Shown piece after piece: positions 28,641 to 36,830 of a stretch of 64,000 nucleotides of DNA. A program made the translations under genes and the position numbers. The notes under the pieces were generated by a model. That model saw nothing but the letters and a program-made list of their open reading frames with translations. It did no database searches and was not told where the DNA came from. This DNA is from Flavobacterium hydrocarbonoxydans (GTDB lineage: Bacteria; Bacteroidota; Bacteroidia; Flavobacteriales; Flavobacteriaceae). The stretch is taken from positions 26,415 to 90,414 of the forward strand of contig NZ_WSTB01000015.1 in assembly GCF_009789235.1 (NCBI RefSeq), written 5' to 3'. Positions within the stretch are counted from its first letter, which is position 1. Every line of letters starts with the position of its first letter.

Positions 28641-29819
28641 TTATTTAATTAGTATCTGATTGTTTTTTATGGTGTAATTAATTCCGTGAATATCATCAAA
28701 GTAACTCATCACTTTTTCTATAGATTCATCACTAAAGCTGGCATTAAATTTCTCGTTAGCTAGTTTTTCGTTTTGGTTTACAATGGTTACGTTATAACGT
28801 CTTTCGAGTTTTGTAATAATATTTTTGAAGGTCATGTTTCTAAAAGTCAGCCCTCCGTTTATCCACGAAGTGTAGATGTCTGTCAAAACTGGTTTCGTCG
28901 AAATTTGAGCATTTCCTCTATTAAAACTTCCTTTAAAACCTGGCTTTAAAATCGTGTTTTTAGCTGCATCAAATTCCTCACTGGTATGATACATTCCTAC
29001 TGAACCTTCAACCAGAACTACATCTGTCATCGCATCTTCAGGGTAATTCGAAACATTAAAATGGGTTCCTAAAACACGTACATTCAGCTTATCCGCATTT
29101 ACGATAAAAGGGTGTTTTTTATCTTTGGCAACATCAAAAAAAGCTTCACCATCCAGAAATACTTGTCGGTTTTCACCTGCAATAAACTTCACCGGATATT
29201 TTAAAGTCGTTCCGGAGTTTAAGTGTACCAAAGTCCCGTCTGACAATTGCAACTGGAATTTTTTCCCGTATGGAATTTTAATCGTGTTATAAGAAACTTT
29301 CTCTACATCTGAACCTGTTTCATAAACCAGTTTGTTTCCGTTTTGATTCCCCACAACATTTCCTTTAGAATCTCTTACCTCAACAGAATTATCTTCAGAA
29401 ATAATCTGAACATTACCATTTTCTAACTGCAGGACGATATCTGTACTCTTAAAATCGAATTTTGGTTCCGCAGTTTTATTCTGAAGATTTTGTTTGTAGA
29501 AAAATCCAACTCCCAACAAAATTATTACCGATGCAGCAATCGAAATGTGTTTTCTGAAATTTGATTTTTTCGGAGCAATAGCAATCGTAGTTTCATTTTC
29601 TTTTGATGAAGCCAGAATGTTCATGAAAATATCATCTGCGGTTTGCTGATTCATTTTCGGCATTTCGCCTAAAAGAGTTTGAACCTCTTCTACGGAAGGA
29701 AAATCATCCGTAAGTTTATTTTTTTTATAATAAGCGATTACCTCGTTCGTTTCTTCGGGCGTGCATTGGTTTAAAATAAACTTTTGAAGTAACTGTTTTA
29801 TTTCTGAATTTGAATTCAT
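28641..29819 (-). CDS. FecR-family anti-sigma factor
   Basis: A 392-residue inner membrane signal transducer. The N-terminal cytoplasmic part (1-90) should bind the ECF sigma factor encoded upstream. One membrane helix follows (about 92-108, ISIAASVIILLGVGFFY), then the periplasmic FecR domain (about 180-280, PYGKKFQLQLSDGTLVHLNSGT) and a C-terminal STN-like DUF4974 domain (LTFRNMTFKNIITKLERRYNV). It is predicted to hold the sigma factor until SusC reports ligand. Gene order sigma, fecR, susC is standard for Bacteroidota transduction systems. Confidence 0.95.
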   Translation of the reverse strand: MNSNSEIKQLLQKFILNQCTPEETNEVIAYYKKNKLTDDFPSVEEVQTLLGEMPKMNQQTADDIFMNILASSKENETTIAIAPKKSNFRKHISIAASVIILLGVGFFYKQNLQNKTAEPKFDFKSTDIVLQLENGNVQIISEDNSVEVRDSKGNVVGNQNGNKLVYETGSDVEKVSYNTIKIPYGKKFQLQLSDGTLVHLNSGTTLKYPVKFIAGENRQVFLDGEAFFDVAKDKKHPFIVNADKLNVRVLGTHFNVSNYPEDAMTDVVLVEGSVGMYHTSEEFDAAKNTILKPGFKGSFNRGNAQISTKPVLTDIYTSWINGGLTFRNMTFKNIITKLERRYNVTIVNQNEKLANEKFNASFSDESIEKVMSYFDDIHGINYTIKNNQILIK

Positions 29820-29995
29820 TACGAATTGATTTTTAGGACTAGTTCTGATATAATACAGCTGAAAGGAATTTGAGTACTACTCAAACGTTATAAATTTTTT
29901 AATTTTAACATTTAAAATGAATAAAATATTCGCTAAAAACTTTGTGAAGCATTGATTTTAAAGACTTTATTGACTTGAAAATATTTTCAGAAAAA

Positions 29996-30028
29996 AGCAA
30001 AAAAAATCACCCACAAGGAGTGATTTTA
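29996..30028 (-). terminator. Terminator after the ECF sigma gene
   Basis: Minus-strand stem AAAATCAC with GTGATTTT around a 9-nt loop, followed by eight T residues. It separates the sigma gene from fecR. Confidence 0.85.
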
Positions 30029-30047
30029 ATGGTTAGCTAGTTTTTAT

Positions 30048-30611
30048 TTAAATCATTTCGTCGTGAACCTGAAAAAAAACCCGCATCGTTTCGAGTGCTT
30101 TACTCATCTGGTTCCTGACTGTATTTATCGAGATGCCGAGTTCCTGGCTTATTTCTTCATAACTCATCCCTTTTTTCCGGGACATTTTAAAGATTTGTTT
30201 CCGTTTCGGCGGTAATTGTTTCATGGCCTCTTTCCTAAGTTTTTTACAATCGGCTTCCCGAATAGAATAATCGCCATATTCGTGCGATTGCTGGCTTTCA
30301 TAAAAAATCTCCTGTTTAAGCAAAACCTCATTTGCCGCTTTATTCAGAAAATTAAAAGCCTGATTTCGGGCAATAGTAAAAATATAAGCTTTAAATGATT
30401 GTTCCAGATTTAAGTTTTCGCGATTGAGCCAAACTTTCATAAAAACATCCTGAACATTTTCTTCGGCCGCTTCTTTTGATTTTAGAATACTAACACTATA
30501 CCCATAGATATCCTGGTAATAAAAATCAAAAAGGGTACGAAAGGCTTTTTCGTTGCCATTTTTGAGTTCACTTACCAATAATTTTTCGCTATGGAGGTTC
30601 GCTTCTAACAT
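30048..30611 (-). CDS. ECF RNA polymerase sigma-70 factor (FecI-like)
   Basis: A 187-residue sigma factor. Region 2 (about residues 20-90) has FRTLFDFYYQDIYGYSVSI and VQDVFMKVWLNRENL. Region 4 (about 125-178) has LPPKRKQIFKMSRKKGMSYEEISQELGISINTVRNQMSKA, a clear helix-turn-helix. It is expected to be held by the FecR protein at 28641-29819 and to drive susC and the genes after it. Its own -7 box may be TATATTTG (minus strand, 30691-30698). Confidence 0.95.
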   Translation of the reverse strand: MLEANLHSEKLLVSELKNGNEKAFRTLFDFYYQDIYGYSVSILKSKEAAEENVQDVFMKVWLNRENLNLEQSFKAYIFTIARNQAFNFLNKAANEVLLKQEIFYESQQSHEYGDYSIREADCKKLRKEAMKQLPPKRKQIFKMSRKKGMSYEEISQELGISINTVRNQMSKALETMRVFFQVHDEMI

Positions 30612-30913
30612 TAATTTAATTAGTCTTTATTTAATTCTAATTATATTATGATACTATCAAAATGAGTGGTCTAATTTGCTGATGGGTTAGCAAATATATA
30701 AAAATATTATTCTCATCGAATATTCTCTAAAAAACTTAATTTAATTTTTTTGTTGTTTTTTTAATGAAGAAGTGCTGAAGTTCTTAATTTACAGGATTTA
30801 TCAACTTAGCAGGTTTTTAACGTATATTTTACATTTAAAACACGCTAATTATCTTTTATTGTGAATATTCTTATTTAAGTTTTATTTCATGATAATTTGA
30901 TATTCAACTTTCA
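30612..30913. other. AT-rich intergenic region without a visible gene
   Basis: About 300 bases upstream of the sigma gene. Apart from the possible -7 box at 30691-30698 I see no coding frame or RNA structure. Confidence 0.5.
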
Positions 30914-30960
30914 AACAAAAAAAATCCTTTTATCTTTCTTAAAAAAAGACAAAAGGATGG
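30914..30960 (-). terminator. Terminator of the ACT-like gene
   Basis: ATCCTTTT (30924-30931) pairs with AAAAGGAT (30951-30958), with partial pairing continuing inward; eight T residues follow on the minus strand. Confidence 0.75.
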
Positions 30961-31004
30961 TATAATAAAGAATCTTTAATAGATTCTGATTGGATTTTTG
31001 CGAA

Positions 31005-31661
31005 CTAGTTTTTCAGGTCTTTTATTACTTTAAAAGCTACATCTACCTGATCTTCTCCTACCAAAATAGTAAACTCATTCGAAGTAGAAATTACCTCATT
31101 GATGATAATTCCTTCCCAGGCCAAACGCTGAAAAATGAAGTAATAAATACCCGGTACAACAATATTTTCTTTAGGCAATTTTACTGTAATTGAAGCTAAA
31201 TTATCTAATTTCTGAATTAATTTTTCGCGCATAAAGTGTTTTTCAACCAAATGATTAACACTGCTGCTCACCACAATATTCGTTTCGTTTACACCACGTG
31301 AGGATGTATAAAAAATATCAGATAAAGCATTAATATCCGAAATAAGATCGGCTTGTTTGTTTAAAACTGTTTCAGAAGCTGCAAAAGTATAATCCGTCAA
31401 CTCTGATCGAACCGTAATTTCGCCAATATTTTTGATGACTTTATTGATTTTATGATTCAGTTTAAAGTCAAGTTCTTCCGTAAGTCTTTTCAACGACATT
31501 ACAACAGCGCCTTGTTTCACTTCTTTACCAAATTCACTTTCGAGTTCATTCATAATGTTCCGGGAAAGAGAAGTCAGATTGATAATTCCGAGTGATAACG
31601 CATTTAATAAAAAAGGCTTGGTCTTGATGTAATTTTCTACAATTGAAGAAACGGTTTTCAT
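31005..31661 (-). CDS. Uncharacterised protein with an ACT-like C-terminal region
   Basis: A 218-residue protein starting MKTVSSIVENYIKTKPFLLNAL at the ATG 31659-31661; the frame above it is non-coding and interrupted by a 15-base A/T homopolymer. The first half is helical (about 1-85). The second half has two beta-rich segments: ITVRSELTDYTFAAS (about 85) and ITVKLPKENIVVPGIYYFIFQRLAWEGIIINEVISTSNEFTILV (from about 155). The second has the beta-alpha-beta-beta order of ACT domains as in aspartate kinase. No kinase domain is present. A role in amino-acid sensing is a guess. The yraN gene lies upstream. Confidence 0.65.
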   Translation of the reverse strand: MKTVSSIVENYIKTKPFLLNALSLGIINLTSLSRNIMNELESEFGKEVKQGAVVMSLKRLTEELDFKLNHKINKVIKNIGEITVRSELTDYTFAASETVLNKQADLISDINALSDIFYTSSRGVNETNIVVSSSVNHLVEKHFMREKLIQKLDNLASITVKLPKENIVVPGIYYFIFQRLAWEGIIINEVISTSNEFTILVGEDQVDVAFKVIKDLKN

Positions 31662-31779
31662 AATTTTTTTTTTTTTTTTGTAACTTAATTGGGTTGGTTT
31701 AGTTAATAGTGATGTTATAAATCTTTGCAAATATAAATAAAAAAACAATTTGTTACAATTATAACAATAAAAAATTATG

Positions 31780-32139
31780 TTAAAAGTGATAAAAAGCATC
31801 TGTAAGGTGTTCAATAGCAAATGATTCTCCATTTTTATGGATGGCAATGATGTCAAATCGAACCTCAAAATCTATTCCCCTATCGTTTATGTAGGCATTT
31901 ACTGCTTTTAAAAGCAGCTGAATTTTTTTTGGCTTCACAAATTCTTCCGGAGAACCAAAATCTAAACTCGATCTGGTCTTGACTTCTATTATCGCTAAAA
32001 CATCCTCTTTGAGTGCAATAATATCTATTTCGGCCTTTTGAAAAATCCAGTTTCGGTCCAGAATTTCATAACCGTTTTCAATCAGAAAATCCGCAGCTAG
32101 CTGTTCTCCTTTTTTTCCAAGTTCGTTGTGTTCAGCCAT
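31780..32139 (-). CDS. YraN family (UPF0102) endonuclease-like protein
   Basis: A 119-residue protein with the nuclease-like core of UPF0102: GKKGEQLAADFLIENGYEIL near the start, then the Holliday-resolvase-like motif AEIDIIALKEDVLAIIEVKTRSS (E, D and ExK residues in order). Length and motif spacing fit the family. The start MAEHNELGKKGE (ATG 32137-32139) is chosen over the longer open frame because family members begin there. Cellular role is poorly known; a DNA-processing role is inferred from the fold. Confidence 0.92.
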   Translation of the reverse strand: MAEHNELGKKGEQLAADFLIENGYEILDRNWIFQKAEIDIIALKEDVLAIIEVKTRSSLDFGSPEEFVKPKKIQLLLKAVNAYINDRGIDFEVRFDIIAIHKNGESFAIEHLTDAFYHF

Positions 32140-32280
32140 TTTTTGTTTTTTAAATATCAGTTCAAAATTGATGCAAATACAAAAAGACGTAAAGGCCGAA
32201 TACACTTCCTTTGCGTCTTTTTAAGATTTTATATGTGGTATTTAAAGTTTCTTCTTAATCAAAAGAAGTTGTAGTGACTT

Positions 32281-33285
32281 TTATTTTTGAAAAACAACAG
32301 TACTTCCAGAAGCATTTACATCAATAGAAACGGTGCTACCCATGATAAGTGCTCTGTTGTCTCTGATGTGTCCTGCAGGAAAATTAAAAATAACAGGAAT
32401 GTTATATTTTTTCGTTACGTCATCAATAATTTCCAGTGCATTTTTCCCCCACGGAATATCATTGTCTTTCATGCTCGTCATGGCTCCAATAACAATTCCT
32501 TTCAGATTTTCGATACAGCCATTTCGCCTTAAATTCATCATCATACGATCGATATGATATAGGTATTCATCTAAATCTTCCATAAATAAAATTTTGTCTC
32601 TACAATCTATTGCCGATTGCGATCCTAATAAACTGTATAGAATAGATAAATTCCCACCCACCAGTTCACCTGTTGCTTTTCCAAAACGATTCATTGGATC
32701 CGGACCTACTGTATAGGATAAGGGTTCACCAAATAAACTTGCTTTTAATGTACTTATGGCTTCGGGCGTGGCACGTGGAATACTCACCGGCATTGCACCG
32801 TGAATGGACTTATATCCCATTGTATTCAAATGATTATGCAAAACCGTAACATCACTAAAACCAATAATCCATTTTGGCTGTTGCTTAAACTTGGTGAAGT
32901 CAAGTAAATCAAGCATTCTTACAGTTCCGTATCCGCCTCGTACACACCAGATTGCTTTAATATTTGGATTATCCATCTGTTTCTGAAAATCCGCTGCACG
33001 CTGCTCATCAGTTCCTGCAAGCTGATGGGTATCAAGTCCAATGGTTGTTCCTATTACAGCCTCTAAACCCCAGCTGTGCAATAAATCCAGGGTAGGTTTT
33101 AAGTTATCATCGATGTTTTTTCTGGCTGTGGCTAAAATAGCGACTGTATCTCCTTTTTGTAAATAAGGTGGTGTTATCATGTGTTGTTGTGATTGACAGG
33201 TGAATGAATTTAGAGCAAAAATAACAAATGCTAATTTATAAAAAATCAAGTGTTTCTTACTGAATACGGAGCTTTTTAAGTACAT
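32281..33285 (-). CDS. LD-carboxypeptidase, peptidase family S66
   Basis: A cell-wall recycling serine peptidase of 334 residues that trims the terminal D-alanine from the tetrapeptide. A signal peptide (about 1-27, ending CQSQQ) suggests export, unlike the cytoplasmic E. coli LdcA. The core has RGGYGTVRMLDLLDF, the nucleophile serine in GFSDVT, the glutamate in LFMEDLDE and the histidine in FNFPAGHIRDN. The ATG at 33283-33285 was chosen; the longer frame starts with TTG. Confidence 0.9.
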   Translation of the reverse strand: MYLKSSVFSKKHLIFYKLAFVIFALNSFTCQSQQHMITPPYLQKGDTVAILATARKNIDDNLKPTLDLLHSWGLEAVIGTTIGLDTHQLAGTDEQRAADFQKQMDNPNIKAIWCVRGGYGTVRMLDLLDFTKFKQQPKWIIGFSDVTVLHNHLNTMGYKSIHGAMPVSIPRATPEAISTLKASLFGEPLSYTVGPDPMNRFGKATGELVGGNLSILYSLLGSQSAIDCRDKILFMEDLDEYLYHIDRMMMNLRRNGCIENLKGIVIGAMTSMKDNDIPWGKNALEIIDDVTKKYNIPVIFNFPAGHIRDNRALIMGSTVSIDVNASGSTVVFQK

Positions 33286-33413
33286 GTTTTCTTTTGCTAA
33301 AAATTTTATTAAAAACAAAGATAAAATTTTTGGTAATTAAACGTATTTGAAATTTCTTACAAATAGAATATTTTTATAAATTTAATCAATTCAATTCAGG
33401 AAAACTTATACCA

Positions 33414-34526
33414 ATGCTAAAATTTCGATTCGGTTTCTTTTTTATTTTAATAACAGCTTTACTACAGGCGCAATCAAAAAAATATGTCATCCATACGGTT
33501 GCATTTTACAATTTCGAAAATCTTTTTGATACTATAAATGATGCTACAACAAATGATGATGAGTGGACGCCCAAAGGAGCGCAGCACTGGACATTTGATA
33601 AATACAGTCAGAAACTAAAAAACCTCGCCAAAGTTTTATCCGAAATTGGAACGCCAGAAAACCGTAATGCACCGCTTTTTATTGGGGGTTGCGAAATCGA
33701 AAATAGAGGCGTTCTCGAAGATTTAATCAAAGAACCCATGATTTTAGATTTTGATTATGGCATCATTCATTTCGATTCGCCTGACAAACGCGGTATCGAT
33801 GTGGCGCTTTTGTATCAGAAGAAATATTTCAAACCAACCTCTTTTTCGAACATACCTTTATATGTGTATAAAAATCAAATCGTTGAAAAAGACGAAAAAG
33901 ACGAAAAAGACGAAAAAATAGAAGAAACTGAAGATCTGGAAATAGAAACAAAACCTGATAACAAGCGAATTTTTACACGAGATCAGCTATTGATTACTGG
34001 TTTTCTCGAAAACGAAGAAATCCATATTATTGTCAATCACTGGCCGTCTCGCTCCGGCGGAGAGAAAGCTTCGAGCCCCTATCGCGAAGCTGCAGGAAAA
34101 CTCAACCGAAAAATCATCGATTCGCTACAACAAATAAATCCCGAAGCCAAAGTCATAACGATGGGCGATCTCAACGACGGACCTTATAATAAGAGTATCA
34201 AAGAAGCTTTGGGCGCAAAAGCTAAAAAAACCGAAGTTCCGGAATTCGGAATTTTTAACCCTTTCGAAGAAATGCAAAAAAGAGGTCAGGGCACCATTGC
34301 ACATCGTGATGCCTGGGATATTTTCGACCAAATCATGATGACCGAATCGCTCATAAAACCTGATTTCTCAACCTATAAATTCTGGAAAGCCGGCATTTTC
34401 AACAAACCCTATCTCATACAAACCTCGGGACAATACAAAGGGTATCCCTTGCGCCACAGCCAGACCGAAATAGGTTTCAGCGACCATTTCCCCGTTTATA
34501 TTTATCTCATAAAAGAAAAACGTTAA
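33414..34526 (+). CDS. Secreted endonuclease/exonuclease/phosphatase-fold protein
   Basis: A 370-residue protein with signal peptide (1-22, ALLQAQS) and the EEP fold: TVAFYNFENLFDT (metal-binding Asn/Glu region), GCEIENRG, NHWPSRSGG, MGDLNDGPYN and the closing FSDHFPVYI. These match the flavobacterial secreted EEP family, which may act on nucleic acids or phosphate esters outside the cell. A charged insert near residues 155-175 repeats the tripeptide EKD three times, coded by a 9-base direct repeat (gacgaaaaa). No operon partner. Confidence 0.88.
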   Translation: MLKFRFGFFFILITALLQAQSKKYVIHTVAFYNFENLFDTINDATTNDDEWTPKGAQHWTFDKYSQKLKNLAKVLSEIGTPENRNAPLFIGGCEIENRGVLEDLIKEPMILDFDYGIIHFDSPDKRGIDVALLYQKKYFKPTSFSNIPLYVYKNQIVEKDEKDEKDEKIEETEDLEIETKPDNKRIFTRDQLLITGFLENEEIHIIVNHWPSRSGGEKASSPYREAAGKLNRKIIDSLQQINPEAKVITMGDLNDGPYNKSIKEALGAKAKKTEVPEFGIFNPFEEMQKRGQGTIAHRDAWDIFDQIMMTESLIKPDFSTYKFWKAGIFNKPYLIQTSGQYKGYPLRHSQTEIGFSDHFPVYIYLIKEKR

Positions 34527-34618
34527 CACCGTAGAATCGCACAACTTTACCAATGTATTAAGTTAAGGTTCTATTTTGAAAAGCTGTTGCTTAATAGATT
34601 TCCATTCCAATTTTTATC

Positions 34619-34701
34619 GTAGAGGCGCACAGCAGTGCGTCTTACACAATCTGAATAAATTGTGTTTACCTAACCTAAGACACACTGCTGTGTGTCTCTA
34701 C
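34619..34701. repeat. Intergenic inverted repeat, family D
   Basis: Left arm gtagaggcgcacagcagtgc and right arm ending acactgctgtgtgtctctac pair imperfectly; each arm is itself nearly palindromic (gcacagcagtgc, cacactgctgtgtg). This is a REP-like element, GC-richer than its surroundings. Confidence 0.7.
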
Positions 34702-34756
34702 CCAAATTTTCCTTAACTTAGCATCTCAGAACCTTAGTAACTCAGCACCTTAAAAA

Positions 34757-35296
34757 ATGGCCATAGCAAAACCTTTCAACCTTACCAAATGGATCGATGA
34801 TAACCGTCATTTACTAAAACCACCCGTTGGAAACAAAAATCTTTATATAGATTCGGGCGATTATATTGTTATGATTGTTGCCGGTCCAAATGCCCGAAAA
34901 GACTATCATTACAACGAAACCGAAGAGCTTTTTTACCAACTCGAAGGCAGTATAAAAGTCGTAATCCAGGAAGATGGCGAGCGCAAAGAAATGGTTTTAA
35001 ACGCTGGCGACATGTACCTTCATCCTGCCAATGTACCGCACTCACCTGTACGTTCCGAAGGTTCAATCGGACTCGTAATTGAGCGGAAACGTGTCGGAAA
35101 AGGATTTACCGATGGATTGCTTTGGCATTGCGACAACTGCAATCATAAACTCTACGAAGTACGTTTTGAACTAAAAGATATCGAAAAAGATTTCCTTCCA
35201 CATTTCGAGCATTTCTACAATTCAGAAGCCCTAAGAACCTGCGATAAATGCGGAACCATAATGGAATCGGACCCAAGATTTGTAGCCAAGAAGTAG
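34757..35296 (+). CDS. nbaC: 3-hydroxyanthranilate 3,4-dioxygenase
   Basis: A cupin dioxygenase of 179 residues that opens the ring of 3-hydroxyanthranilate in tryptophan breakdown or quinolinate/NAD synthesis. The cupin has ARKDYHYNETEELFYQLEG (iron ligands His and Glu) and HPANVPHSP (second His). The C-terminal rubredoxin-like metal site is intact, with CDNCNH and CDKCG. No other kynurenine-pathway genes are in the window; the nearest metabolic neighbour is the aldehyde dehydrogenase at 36831. Confidence 0.95.
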   Translation: MAIAKPFNLTKWIDDNRHLLKPPVGNKNLYIDSGDYIVMIVAGPNARKDYHYNETEELFYQLEGSIKVVIQEDGERKEMVLNAGDMYLHPANVPHSPVRSEGSIGLVIERKRVGKGFTDGLLWHCDNCNHKLYEVRFELKDIEKDFLPHFEHFYNSEALRTCDKCGTIMESDPRFVAKK

Positions 35297-35331
35297 TTTA
35301 ATAAGGAGCTATTTCCTGCTATCCGCTATAT

Positions 35332-35384
35332 CTTTTGTGGCGAACCCCGCCACAAAAGGATGTCGCTTCTATCAGGGCTAGGGG
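35332..35384. repeat. Intergenic hairpin repeat, family C
   Basis: CTTTTGTGGC (35332-35341) pairs with GCCACAAAAG (35349-35358), then a tail tatcagggctagg. Compared with the copy at 14582 the stem has a paired change (GTGCC/GGCAC to GTGGC/GCCAC). Confidence 0.75.
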
Positions 35385-35423
35385 CAGTTGTTTTCAGAAG
35401 AAGGTTTAATAAAAAAATAAGAA

Positions 35424-35606
35424 GTGAAACAAACTAACAAAATAAAAACTACTAACTCTGTAACGAATAGTTATGAAGAAGATTATTTCAAAGAGTTAAA
35501 AGGTGAAATTGCACAAGGAAAATTAGATTATAAAGAAGGGAATTTTATTTCTCACGAAGAAATGCTTTTGGAGTTGAAAAATAAAAAAAAACAGCTTAAT
35601 CCGTAA
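35424..35606 (+). CDS. Small antitoxin-like protein without a toxin partner
   Basis: A 60-residue charged protein starting at GTG (35424). The C-terminal part GNFISHEEMLLELKNKKKQL resembles the tail of RelB/StbD-like antitoxins, where a [FY]xSHEEV block precedes a helix. No toxin frame follows: 20 bases after the stop a gene on the other strand ends. It may be an orphan antitoxin or a short unrelated protein. Confidence 0.45.
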   Translation: MKQTNKIKTTNSVTNSYEEDYFKELKGEIAQGKLDYKEGNFISHEEMLLELKNKKKQLNP

Positions 35607-35625
35607 AACCTGTGATCCAAAAAAA

Positions 35626-36585
35626 CTACAACTCAAACCTTTTCCCCTGCTCAGGATAAATAATCTTAACTCCCAAATCATTTTGCTGTTTCAGTTCTTC
35701 CTTAACTTTTGTGATGTTTTTTGTTGGCGGTTTCAAGTGCGTCACGATAATTTTAAAACCTTTTAGAGAATCCTTTCCAGCCAATTCTTCCAGAACATGT
35801 AATTCTTTCATCAAATAATTTGGTGTCAAATGCCCAAACAAAAATTTGTCCGGCTGCTCATTCGGGAACGAAACTTCAATAAAAATTCCTTTCAGTTGTT
35901 TGCTTTGAACTAAGGGTGCAATTGCGGTCCATAATTTTCGTAAATTATCACTTTTCTCTACTTCATCGGGGCCAGTATCTCCTAAATACAAAGCGTAATT
36001 CTCTCCGTTTTCAACTAAAAAAGCCGTGCTTTCAAAAGGGTTTACATGACTTAACGGAAACGCTTTTACCGTCATCGTTGTATTGGTAATTGGAGTTTCT
36101 TCTTCTAAATTTAAAGTCTGAAAATGGTATTTTTTTAAATGATTTCCAGGTCCTGCATCGCCAAAATTCGCCCAGGTTTCATCATTAAAATAATGTTTTT
36201 CCATCATTTCCATACATTTATCCGTGGCGTAAACTGTTTTTGAAGAATCCGCAGGCGAGTTGATAATCAAACCCGAAACGTGATCTAAATGCGCGTGCGA
36301 AATCAAATAGCCTTTGATGTATTTTCTTAAAACTTCACTCGCCGAAATCCTGAATGTTTTTTTCTCAATTGCTTTTTCGATTCCGGAATTTACCGTTCCC
36401 GCATCCAAACAAATAAAATCGATTGTGTTGGTTGGAGCCAGTAAATAAGCCGAAAGATTCTTCTCATCAATACCGCCTTTTACACCTAAAGGCACGACCT
36501 GAAAAGCTGATTTTGGTGATTTTTGAGCAATTGTCAAAAATGAAACCAGCAGTAAAACAATCAAAAAACGATTAAAATTAGTCAT
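35626..36585 (-). CDS. Class II 3',5'-cyclic-nucleotide phosphodiesterase
   Basis: A 319-residue metallo-beta-lactamase-fold phosphodiesterase, relative of yeast PDE1 and Vibrio CpdP. Signal peptide at 1-20 (FLTIAQ) suggests a periplasmic enzyme. The zinc motif SHAHLDHVSGL is clear, followed by LSHVNPFESTAFLVE, YLGDTGPDEV and VTHLKPP, all in the class II order. It hydrolyses cAMP or cGMP in known members. The ATG at 36583-36585 fits the signal peptide; the longer frame runs into a family A repeat. Confidence 0.9.
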   Translation of the reverse strand: MTNFNRFLIVLLLVSFLTIAQKSPKSAFQVVPLGVKGGIDEKNLSAYLLAPTNTIDFICLDAGTVNSGIEKAIEKKTFRISASEVLRKYIKGYLISHAHLDHVSGLIINSPADSSKTVYATDKCMEMMEKHYFNDETWANFGDAGPGNHLKKYHFQTLNLEEETPITNTTMTVKAFPLSHVNPFESTAFLVENGENYALYLGDTGPDEVEKSDNLRKLWTAIAPLVQSKQLKGIFIEVSFPNEQPDKFLFGHLTPNYLMKELHVLEELAGKDSLKGFKIIVTHLKPPTKNITKVKEELKQQNDLGVKIIYPEQGKRFEL

Positions 36586-36600
36586 AGCAAAAATATTAAT

Positions 36601-36658
36601 GCCACAAATTTCACCAATTAACCCGAATAAATTAGTGTGAATTAGTGAAATTCGTGGC
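36601..36658. repeat. Intergenic inverted repeat, family A variant
   Basis: gccacaaatttcaccaatt pairs imperfectly with aattagtgaaattcgtggc (36640-36658). Related to the elements at 3153 and 18772 but with aat/gtg changes. Confidence 0.55.
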
Positions 36659-36830
36659 AAAAAAGAAGCATTCTTCTGAGAAGCGGAAATGCTTTTTCTA
36701 AAAACATACTTCTTCAATCGATTAAATTCATCTAAATTTACTCTGATTTTAACACCAAAATTTGATTAAAATTCAACTCGAAATAATATCTTTACGAAAA
36801 AATATAACAATTTTAACTAAAAAAGTTACA

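Noticed and set aside
31662..31868. Longer N-terminus for the ACT-like protein
   Set aside because: The extension crosses a 15-base homopolymer and low-complexity leader; the family-like start is the ATG at 31659-31661.
33880..33925. Short direct repeats resembling a CRISPR or minisatellite
   Set aside because: The repeat units are contiguous, nine bases long and in frame within a coding region; there are no spacers.
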